Assembly (NCBI RefSeq): GCF_947172395.1
Contig: NC_069086.1
Location: 13,672,501-13,736,500, forward strand
Length of the DNA stretch: 64,000 bases
Source of the DNA: Bicyclus anynana
Taxonomy: Eukaryota > Arthropoda > Insecta > Lepidoptera > Nymphalidae
Direction of reading: 5' to 3'
The notes below the pieces were generated by a model. The model ran no database searches. It saw only the letters and a program-made list of their open reading frames with translations, and was not told the DNA's origin. Of the stretch, positions 39,149-51,100 are shown piece after piece (within the stretch, counting starts at the first letter, position 1; the number at the start of each line of letters is the position of its first letter). The translations under genes were made by a program, and so were the position numbers.

Positions 39149-42100
39149 TCTTTACTGCGCCAACAAGGTATGCACCTTTAAAAAGTATCATATTTGCTTT
39201 AGAGCTAAAAGCCAGTCATTGGAAAGAAAATGCTTTTAATCACTAGAACTAAACTGGAGCAGTTGAAAACTCGCTCATATTGCTTCAGTTTTGTTTTATT
39301 AGGCACTGTAAAGTCATGAAAATAATTTTTTTCAACCTCCCTTTTTATATCCCATCACTTAATTTTTTTTGCTAAACCATCTGTATGACTTGTAATACAA
39401 ATTTTACATTTAATGAAATCAAAAAATATATTAAAAGCGTGTAAAAAATGCAAATTTTGTGCCACACAAAAGTAATTGTATAATCTTATATCATTCAAGC
39501 CTAACTCATACCTGCACTAACAGCTGACCTTCACTATATAAAGGCCTGTAGTTAATAAGAATTGAGTGATGATTGACATTGCTCACTTCCTTATTAGAAA
39601 ACCTTATATAAAACGCAAAAGTGTTTCTTATATCTGTTAAAAAGTTAATACATTTATGAAGTCTTTGTTTGTGAAATGAAAGGTCAATGACCTCAGATAC
39701 ATATGTTTTATGTTCTCTAGACTTATTGATTTTACAGTGTGTTGAGAGTATTGATTGCCTTTCAAATAAAGCTTAATTAATATTAAAGCTTAATAATAAT
39801 TGATATTGTTGTTTAATTCATAAATATTAGTTTTTGATTAATATTATTATTATAGAATAGTATATTTTCTTTTTCAACTGATAAATTTTTGCATTTTTTT
39901 TTAAATATAAACTGTAATGCTTAAATTGGATTAAGATTATATATTTTAATATTTTTTTTATACTAATTTGGAAGTAATTATTATTGGCTTTTATTTTAAT
40001 TTACTAATAAATATAAAAAGGAAAAGAAAGCTTATGCATTCATTCATGTTAATACAAATGATAACATTTAGTATTTTGGGTTCTGGTAAAGGTTTATTTT
40101 CTATCATCTAAAGAATAACTGAACATGTCTAAATGATACAATATAACCCAAATCCATACTTATCAGATTTTACTGGGGATTTGTGTATTAAAAGTTCATT
40201 GGGAAAGCACTACCACCACTATATCACATCATATGATACTATGTATCACATTGTAGGACATGATCCTAGAGATTTTGGTTTACTACAGTTAGTTTCATGT
40301 AGGATGGTGCTGGTGACAGTTCTTTTCACTCTTGAAAGTTTGCAGCGATTCACAATAATAGTGTGTATTATAAATGTCATACAGGTAACTTGTCACCATA
40401 CCCATGCTATCTGAAAAACACTTTAATTCAGGTGGACTGTTGTACCTTTTTTCATATATTGCAAAAAAAAAGTATCAGGTTAAAGTAATTTTAAAAATAA
40501 TAATTTAAACACTTGCAGAACGAAAGCTCTGAACCATCCTTGGCAAAATCTCAGCTCAGCCGTAAACATGGAATGCAAAGTCTTGGAAAAGTACCTTCAG
40601 CTAGACGTCCACCTGCCAATCTTCCTTCTTTAAGAACTGAAACTGGTCTAGATCCTAACGCAAAGTAAGTACTTCAACATTCATTTGATTAGCACCATCA
40701 TTAAGCTTTAAAGGAGAATGAATCCAGAGCTTAAACCCACCATGCTGTTGTAAAATGGAACTTAGCACTGAAGTAATAATATTAGAAACTAAAAATTACT
40801 TTCTGGAATCACATGTTAATGGGGATAATTAATGGGGCTAATATATTTTTATTTTTGTTTATTGCTCAGAGTAACACCACCATTTTCTTAACTTGGGCTA
40901 CTATTAGGAATTTCACATAAAAAAGTATTGTAATATTTTACAACTCCTCCATACATACAAAAATGTTCCATACACAAATGTTTAAAAATGTTATTTGCTT
41001 CATTTTATACATCTAGGTCAATCTGCCTAAAAGTGACCTAGAACTGTATTACATAATATTCTTGACAAGATTTGTTATTGACCCTTGCAGTCAATTTAAA
41101 ATTGCAGCACTTCATTCTGAATATCTAGGTCAAACAATGTTTGCCTAAAATTGACCTAAAACTGCATTATTACATAACATTCTGATGCTTCCTGAGGATG
41201 CTTATCTAGGAGTCTAAATCTAGACTTCAGTGCTATGCATCAAAGGTAATGATTTGTCATCTTCAGCCTTTATTTAGATAGCCTAACTATTTATATAGCT
41301 AAGGTAAAATAGCATATACAACTTTGTATGTACTATATGATAATAATATAATAACATCAATGTTATATAAAACTTTGGCTTTTATTCAACTATATGTAAT
41401 ACAATTGAGGACTTTACATAAACTGTTGAGTTATTTAGGTCAGTTTTATGAATTCAGAACTGGTGGTTTTCTTTTCACAGTAATATTTAATTAGTTAGTT
41501 ATTGCTACATATTTAATTAATGTATAAAATATTTTGGTTTCAGTTCTGTCTCTACTGTAACTGCAACTGTATCTACTCCTGCAACATGCACATCTCAGAC
41601 TATAGTAAGTTCCTATGAACTAATGTGTGTCAAATACCAGTTGGACTTTTTTCATACCTACTCCTAAAACCCTTCTAGGTAACGTTTTTGACTAGTTGGA
41701 GGGGAAAAAGAATATTGGTCATATTTAAAAGATATGGAAAATATTCTTCTAAAAAAAAATTTAATGATTTCGTTTATAAAATATATTTTAAAATAAAAAC
41801 TTTCTTTTTAATTTTTCTAATTCTGTAATTTCAAAATTTTAGAAATATACATAATATCAAAAGTTTTCAAAACTGACAAGAAAGAAACTCGCTCTTTGCC
41901 TATAGCAGTCAGATTGTCCAATTAAAAAAAAATTTAATAAATATATTTCTTGCAGACAACAGTATCAAACAGTGGTGCGGTTGCGGGCACCGGCTCAGCA
42001 GGATGGGTGTCCCTGCCCCCTCCCTCCTCACCACACTTCCGCACAGAGTTCCCCTCGCTGGAGGCTGCAGCTCAACCATCACACCGTTCTTCAGATCATT

Positions 42101-45100
42101 CTGTACCCCAACCACAGCTCAGACCACAAAGTAAGTAGTAGTAGTTGCTTTCTGCTTTTTATAATATAAGACCCACTAGTAGGCATAAGATGAGCGCCAA
42201 AGCACATCCTGTGAAGAAAAATAAACATAACCGACTAATGGCAGAAGCAAGAAGTATAACTCTTTTTTTTTTATTAACCCAATGAAAGGGACCGATAATT
42301 CTGCTTTGGCGCTATTGGTTGTTAATGTAAATTTTTAGACCCATCAAAAAATAAAATAACTTCATCTCAAACAAAAAATCAATTTTATCTCTTTTTTATT
42401 TAATTTTAATTTTAATGAAAGTATAAAACATGACTATAGTGAAACCAGTGGAAGCCTGATATTTCGTTCACAGGACATAATGAATACCACAGGAACAATC
42501 GGCTTTTCTGTGATAAAAAGTAGCCTATGTTCCGCTGTAAGGTTCAATTTATCTCTATACCAAATTTCATCCAAATTGGATTTGTCAATCTGGCTGTGAA
42601 TAGGTAACAGACTGATAGACAGTCTTACATTCTCATTTATATTAGTATGGATATAGATGAATGATTAATTAAAAATGATTTAAAATGTAAATACTCTTTT
42701 AGCGGAAGGCAGTTGGACGTGCGGTGGCACGGCCGGCGCTCGGCCAGAGACTACATCGTCACCCGTCGCCGCGCCCGCCTGCACGCCTGCCGCACAGCAA
42801 ACACCCGCCTACCGCGCTATTCTGCCATCCTTCGTGCGTATATCTGTCTATAATGTAAACACTCTGCTGTAGCGGAAGGCAGTTGACGTGCGGTGGCAGT
42901 CTGAGACGAATATCTTTGTAATCCATGAGCGGGTGCTGGGTCCATCACGTGGCAGAGATAAGATCTCAGAGCAAAGTCCAGCACTTGTGACCAATTTTTT
43001 TTTTTTAATCCTTTCTCTTATACTGTTACTCGGCAATCTGTCATTTGACATTGAGCCGTTAATTGTGACCAATAGATTTAGGGTTAAGAATTTCCTTAAC
43101 AATCGATTAACACTCCCCTTCTCCACTTGTGTTGTTCTCCCTAGTCTATTCCTACCGGCAAAGATGTACAATTCAAGGAGTTACGATTGTAACGAACTTT
43201 CAAAAATTGATCATTTTAATCCTGTATTTTCAAACACATATACCTAGGCTCGTCGGTTCTTTGAGGTCATTTACTTCTTAAACTAGGTCAAAGTTCAGTG
43301 ACTTCATATTTATAAAACATAATTAAATTTTTCCATGAATTAAATGATTTTTTTTTTTTGCTGGCTTTAAATTAGCTTAAGGTAATTTTTAATATTGTTA
43401 AGGGGTTTCTTGTATTGGACTTATAAATGTCGAGGCGGTTTACAGATGGTGAAACTAGCATGGTGTATATCTATACAGCCTTGGTATAATTTCCATAATT
43501 TGGTGTCCTTTGCTGGCTATAAGTGAAAGTCGTATACATTGTTTAAGTTAATATATATTTTTTGTACAGCTGATGAAAGGTAGCAGCGGCACCGGGATCG
43601 GCTTGGGAACATTAAGCTCACTTCGGGATAACAGAAGCAATGCCGGCAGTGCGAGCGGCAACAATAACCCGCCGGGCAGACAGGCGCAACGAGCGCCCGC
43701 CGCGCCCCGCGCCGACAAGGTGCTCCAGGCACGGCCCATCCTGCGCGAGGAGGAAATATCTTCTCTTGATGACATCTCTCGCGATGCAGGCTGGGCGCAA
43801 AACGATGACATTGATTACGAGTGAGTAGTAAATACTTGCAAATAAATATAAAAGTATAATAAAATATGGCTTCGAGCAAAATAAATGATATAATTTTCCC
43901 ATTTTCAGCCAAAAACTTGACTTCTCAGATGGTGAGTCATCTACGCCGACGGTAAAGGTCGGCAATAAAAGCAATAACCGGACCAGTATTGACAATGAGC
44001 GTGTGGATCCTAAAATGCAGGATCCTGACGAGGAGCAGCTATGGGCGGAACGCCGACAGAAACAGAGTAACGAAGTGGCACAAGCGGTCGCACGCGCGCG
44101 GCAGCGCAAGGAGGAGGAGCAGCGGCGGCAGATGCGGGACTCCCCCGCGCAGCCTCCGAAAGACATTCGTGATAAATTGGAGAGAAATGAACGCGATCGC
44201 ATGGAAAGTCGTGAGCGAGACCTTGATCCGAGGGAAAAAGACCGAATGGATAATAGAGATAAAGATAGGTCAGACATGAAAGACAAAGATCGTAACGATT
44301 TCCGCGATAGAGACATGAGAGACAAGGATCGTTTAGACAATAGGGATCGCGATCGCTTAGACCGTTTTGACAACAGAGACAGAGATCGCGAACGTGATAA
44401 AGAGAGATTAATAGATAACAAAGATAGGATACGATCGGACAACAGAGATCGTTCTGACAGCGAAAAAGATAGAGATGTACGTGATAGAGACCGTAACGAT
44501 AACAGAGACCGTAATGATAACAGAGACCGAAATGATAGAGAACGTTCCGATCGTGATAGATTTGATAGAGACAGAGAGCGCAATAATGACAGGGATTGTC
44601 GTGATAGAGGTGATAGAGGGGATAGGGACAGAGGCGACCGCGATCGCGATCGTGACCGAGAATTCAGAGATAGAGACCGTGATAGAGATTACCAACGCGA
44701 TCGCGAACAACCAAACCCTTTTTCGAAAACATTTCAACAAAATATACCTCCGCGGTTTTTGAAGCAACAACAAAACCGACAGCAAGACGACCAACACAAA
44801 GCGTGGTCTTTCACTAACAAACCGGCTCCACGACGCCAAGAACCGCCTCCGTATAATGGTCCTAGGCACAATCCGAGCCACAATAATAATCGCCGTTCAT
44901 ATTCCAGGTAAGTTTGTACCTACATAAATTACTCTTCTTCTTCTTCTTCTTCTTCTTTATTCTGGGCCGTTTCCGCACTTAGCCATTTGATTGGCCGTTG
45001 TGCGTGGGTCCCTCCGGTGTAGGTTCCCGCTGGATTTATTCCATCCAGCCGAGCTCGCTCCAGAAGCTTAGCAGGCCGCCCAGGTCGCCGATAGCCTCAT

Positions 45101-48100
45101 GGAGTGTCGCTGAGGAGCCAATGTAGGTTACTCGTTGTTCCGTTACGCCTCTGCAACTGAGCATAACGTGTAGCGGTGTCTCGTCCTCCTCCATGCAGGC
45201 TCTGCACAGAGGACTGTCTGTCATACCTAGAATTGAAAGGTGTTTGTTTAGTGGGCAATGACCTGTTATGAGGCCAACTACTGTTCTCAACTTATCTCGT
45301 GGAAGGTTTATAAGTTTCTTTGTTAACCTTGGGTCGGGGCTTGGAAGTGCCTCCTTTATGTCTACATGTGGTTATACTGCCCCATAGTTCAGCGTGGGTT
45401 CTGATGGTTTGTTTGTGCAACCATGTTTTGTATTCACTGAATGGTATGGGTACTATTGGTTCGGGTCCTACTACCTTCAGTGTCGTGGCGCGACGCGCCA
45501 GTTCGTCAGCCGCTTCATTACCTAAAATTCCGCTGTGTCCCTTTATCCATCTTAAGATGACTGTGTTATTTGTTGCAAGTTTTGTTAGGGCCTTGTGACA
45601 GTCCAGCAGTAGTTTTGACGTGGTCGAAACACACACATAAATTACTATTTTTAACTTTATATTTGTACAAAATGAATGTTTTCATTTTCTATTAAATATT
45701 TTTTAATTTTCAGAGATTATTCAGATCGTGAAGATGATGTAAGGAGAGATAGGGATGGACCGGGCCCTCAGTGGAGATCAGAAATGCAGGATTATGATAG
45801 ATCTGGCCGTGACTTGGATAGGTCTAACTCTAAAGATTCATACAAAGAATTTAACGAGTACAAGGACAGAAGAAATGAATCTGACAAAAAAGCCTTAGAT
45901 GCGATTGACCAAAGTAGTAGAACTGCTGCAGATAAATTGACAGAAGTTTTTGAGAGGAAAAGTATAGGTCTGGCTGAACCGTTCGCATCTACTGATTCTT
46001 CTACGCAGGCTCCAGGTCCAGAGAGGCGAACAACGCCACCCTCACATTCTGTGCAACCGCAACGGGAATCTTTTGAAAAAGATTTAAGTAAGACCTCATG
46101 GGCTGAAGTTACACAGGAGGAGCAAAGCAACACACTTCCAGTAAAACTATCCCCAGAAAAAGATGCTCCTCTGAAACATATTGAAACCCAAAACAATGAA
46201 CCCTTGACAAATAAAGAAAACCCAGAAGTACTAACCTCTCAACAAATGCCACCTAACATGCACGTAAATCTCAAAACACAAAATCAAACTAACAATTATC
46301 ATAATAATCACATAATATCTAATGTTCAACCTATTTCTCATACTGTTCCAATTCAACAATCTAACATAATTAATCCTCAAGTTAATATTCAAATTCCTAT
46401 TTCTTCTACTAATCAATCTCAATCATCAATATTTATTGATCCTCACCCTATTCCTAAGTCTATTCTAAATCAATCTCCTCCGAAATCTATTGGTTCAAAT
46501 GAACCACTTCCTAATCCTTCTCAAATACATAAGCAACCAATTCAAGAACCAGTCTCTCTAGCTACAGTTAAACCAACTATTGCAGTTCAGAAGTCTGAAA
46601 AAGACTTATCAGAATCTGAATCAATTGCTTCAAAATCAAGCACTGACCCATCAGCAATATCAGGAAATAACTTAATTGAGTCTCAGTCTGTTGAGACTAT
46701 TCAAGATTCTCAAAAAAGACCTTTGGACGATAAGAAAAATGAAAGGTACAATGTGGATCAAACAAATAAAATCCCAATGAAAGAACCAGTTGAACGAAAG
46801 TCCAGTGGATCAGGATCTGAAAAGAAAGGCAGAGGATACGGTAGTGGAGGTTATAATGTTTATGGTAGAGGTTGGGGCTCAAGAGAATCTCGTGGAAGGC
46901 GGTCACATAGAAGCTCCCGATCTAATAATAGAGCGAGTGAATCTGACGGATCTACGGATGGTAACAATGTGGAGCGCAAAGAACGACGCAGAGCCCCGCG
47001 CAGTCCTCGTGGTATCAAGAAAGACAGACCTGAGGACATGAATCAGGCAGCTACTGAAGGTCTTCCAATCACAGATGGTTTAGAAAATAGAGAACCATTT
47101 GCGCCTCGAGGACAACCGTCTCGACGTGGACGAGGTGGATTCCAAGGCGCCAGTAGACCGCCAGCTCCGGCTAAGCGTGTGACTGGTTATGGACCACCTA
47201 ATACAAAAAGTCCTTTCAGCCAAGCTAACAGGGCTGTAAAAGACCATGATGAAATTAAAGATGACGAGAAAGGTAATAAATCTCGTACTGGTTCGTCTTC
47301 CAGGAAAGGTCGCGACCGTCGCACAAAAGGTGGTCCTAATAGTGGGGAAGATGAAAATTGGGAAACCACATCAGAACATTCCGAAAGCGGCGGTCACCAT
47401 CGCTCTAGTGGCGGAAGACAATCGGCACAATCTCTAAAGGTACAAAGTGGCAGTCGTAATCAGAACAACAGACAGAACAATAATCGCGGTCAACAAGTAC
47501 CTAAAAAGGATGGAGATAGTAAAAATTCTGATATCACAGAGGCTATTAGTGATCTTAAGATATCTGCTAAAAAAGATGAAGTCGTTGATGATGGATTTCA
47601 AGAAGTTCGTAATAAGAAGAATTCTAAAGAAACTAGAGCACCTACTAATGTAAAGGATGAAAAGCCACCGAGGTCGCATTCGAATCAAGGCAACGGTAGA
47701 AATGGTTCCTCTTCCAGGAGTTCTAACGACAAATCTATCACTCGCGGATCAGCCCCAGTTCCTGGGAAACCAAGTTCTCAGTACGATCGCCCACGTCAAG
47801 CTAATTTGGCACCCAGATTTGTTAAGCAGCGCCAGAAGCAACAAATGGGATTGATCCCTAGCTTCGGTCCGGATACAGGCGCCGCTCCTCCGCCGCCACC
47901 GGTGAACGCATGGGACAAGCCTATTTCCCAGACTTTGCGAGGCAATGTTGAAGAACCTCCAGAAGTCATTGATACAAAGTCGAGCCAATCGAGCCAGCGA
48001 AGCACTCCCGGTGACACACCCATTGAGATTAAACCTGTTGTAACACCGTGCGCGCTAGTGTGCGACAAAACTGGAGTTCTAGATGGTGCAACTCCTCCTG

Positions 48101-51100
48101 TAGAAACTATTATATTTGAAAATACCAATTATAAAACTGCACCACCCGCCGAGGCTTTGAAACAGAAATATCAACCGAGTGCAGCAACTGCCAAACCTCA
48201 GACCGAGGAAATTCCACCAGAAATGGAAGCGCGCCCAATGGCGTTCAACGGTGATATGAGAGACGTCAGAGCGCGTCCTAGGTCAATACAGGAAATCATG
48301 GCCGAAACTGGCGGCAGACCGGTTTCAGAAGCGGAAGGTTCACTCGGGCTGCAAATGTCCTTTGACACATCTCAAAAAGCCGAAGAGTCTGACATGAAGC
48401 TCGATTTCGCCTTCGACTCTGATCTCGGCCAACTCACTGAGGACAAAACTGCGAAAACTCTTGGAATACCTCGCGGCACACACATGAGCTCTTCTAACAC
48501 GATATCGGCGGCGGATCTCAATTTCAAAATCGCCAGTGTGAAGAAGGTCTGGGAAATGCCTGCGGTGGTGGAGGGTGGTGAGGAGTTGCAGTTTTCTGTC
48601 ATGGAGGAAACCAATACGGAGACGGGTGCACCTCCTAACGTGTGTAAAGTGAAGCCTACGCAACAGTTGCAGTCACCACCGCCGTCGCACTACAACCACG
48701 TGAGCTACCAGGGTGGTTACGGCGGCTTATCAGTACCATCACCGCCTGCTGTTCTGTTCAACTCAACCCAACCTATGATGAATTCTACCCAACAACTTCC
48801 GCAGCAGGGTAACTTGTACGGCACCTTCTTGGACCAAAACCGTACGCAATTTGGCGGGTTTCCTGGAACACCATACGGCGCTGGATCCGCTGCTCCATAC
48901 AATTACCAACCACCGCCCGACATGTTTCAAAGCCTACCAAATCAATACCGCATGGTAAGTCCTATCACTAATTTTTTTTATACAGGGTGTTGCGGAGTTT
49001 TGTCATAACTTCACGGTGATATAACAAAAAAGAAAAACTTTGTTTTCATACAAAGTAATTCAAATAATTCCGATGTAACACACGCCTTTATCTATCCTTG
49101 CATTTTAAAATACGTAATTGTAGTGGTAAGACTGTCGATATCAATGAGATATTGCAACTGGCACTCCACACTTTTCTAGTAAGCTACTTCATGATATTTT
49201 TATCGAATAAGTTTGGCTACGTCATAATATAAGGGACACAATTTAAAATGTATTTACAGAAGAAATATTTTTTTACTTTGAAAATATTCATTTTAGAATG
49301 CATGTTCCTTAGACATTTTTAATTAATTTTCCTTTAAGACCCTACCATAGAATTATGAGAAATACTCCCGATCACCCTGTATAGTTATTCTTGTTAACAT
49401 TCTCGAATATTCAATAATGCCTTTTTAAAATTATTTCCAGGGTCCAGCAGGCAGCGGTGCAGCATTTGGGCAATCTGCTCAACTGGGAAACAGTCCCAGC
49501 ACTGTTCTTATATCAAGTACTACAAACACACATATGTCTACTGTTAAACCTTCAACTCAACAAATTGGTGCTATTGGTTAGTAAACAAAGCCATTTAATT
49601 ACAAAAGTCCGACGTCCAAGCTATTTAGACACTTTGTATCTAGAAAATCAAACATATTTTAAGACAAATATAAAGAGAATGCCATCAGCCATATCCGTGT
49701 GAAATATCCTGAAACACAATATTATTTATCTACAAAGTAACGTCACGTATAGACACGAAAAACTTTTATATTTTTAAAATTGGTTTTATGACGACTGGGC
49801 TTGGATTCTTAGAGGAGGATTCTATACCGTGTGGTTATAAATGTAGCTTGAGATGATAATGTTTACTCGGTGTATAATACAATGCAAACTTTATAACGTT
49901 TCGGAACTACATGCATTAAACTGTATAATACATTGACGGTTGATTGTTTTAAGGCCTCCGTGGCGCAATGGTATGTCCTGGGTTTGATTCCCGGGTGGGC
50001 CGATTGAGGTTTTCTTAATTGGTCCAGGTCTGGCTGGTGGGATGCTTCGGCCGTGGCTAGTAACCACCCTACCGGCAAAGACGTACCGCCAAGCGATTTA
50101 GAGTTCCCGTTGATGCCGTGTAGAAACCGAAAGGGGGTGTGGATTTTCATCCTTCTCCTATCAAGTTAGTCCGCTTCCATATTAGATTGCATCATCACTT
50201 ACCATCAAGTGAGATTGTAGACAAGGGCTAACTTGTAAAGAAAAAAATTATATGCGCCACTTCATGCGCTTCCCTCAAAAACTCGAAAGTCTCCTCACGT
50301 GTCTTGATTTTAGAGTACTTTATGATTACTGATTTTCGGGTAACGAAGCTGGAGCTGATATTGCGGACGATATCAATTTTAGATCCGATTGTAACTATCA
50401 CTGTAGGTTTTTTTTTATCTTGGTTAGGCTTGCGCTACAATCATGCCTGATAGTGAGCAATGATGAGGTCTAAGATGAAACGCGCTTGATTAGAAGATAC
50501 CTTACTCTTGCCTTGAAGGTGCACAAATTGTAGGTGTTAATTATTATCAGGAAGCAAAGGCGCCGGTGTCGGCGGCATCGGTGGCGGCGGCGTGAACACG
50601 TTCCAGCAGCAATACCTGGGGTACTCGGGCCCCGAGGCGCAGTACTCGCTGACGGGGCTGCTGCCGAGGCCCGCGCCGCCCGCCACGTCGTACTACTCGC
50701 CGTACCAGCCGCCCACCGCGCCCGCGCCCACCTACCCGCTGCAGTTCACGCAGCCGGCTGTGCAGCAGTCCAGCGCCTTCAGCTCGCAGTTCCTCTCGTC
50801 GCAACTGCACGCCGCAGCCGCCGCAGCGGTCCAGCAGATGCAGGTCAGTGGACTGTTTGAGATTAAAATTGTGTGATTGGAACGGAAGGTCCTATACAAA
50901 GGGTCTTGAGATTGAAATTGTGTATTTAAAACGGACGGCCCTATTCAAAATTATCTCCTATTGGAGATCAGCCCCTGCACTCTGTGAAGTTACTGTGTGT
51001 GACATGACAAGAAATGTCATTACAAATCCAATATGGCGGCCTCGCAAGATGGCTGTTTGAAATCTACCCCCATGATAAGGATAACAAATGAAAGGGTTTG

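Noticed and set aside
42848..43247. Open frames on both strands in PRRC2 intron 5, possibly a LINE C-terminus
   Set aside because: RFRVKNFLNNRLTLPFSTCV vaguely recalls the end of LINE proteins, but no catalytic motif or target duplication supports it. Left as intron.
43618..44583. 321-codon open frame on the minus strand rich in Leu, Ser and Arg
   Set aside because: It is the reverse shadow of the Arg/Asp tract of PRRC2 exon 7, whose CGN/AGA and GAY codons contain few reverse stops. The forward frame has splice sites and family motifs; the reverse frame has neither.
44408..44881. 157-codon Ile/Val/Ser-rich open frame on the minus strand
   Set aside because: Another shadow of the same charged tract; the composition follows directly from complementing GAT/AGA/CGT codons.
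50534..50860. 108-codon Arg/Ala-rich open frame on the plus strand
   Set aside because: Out-of-frame reading of GC-rich PRRC2 exon 10. The in-frame reading has QQYLGYSGPEAQYSLTGLLP and fits both neighbouring exon phases.
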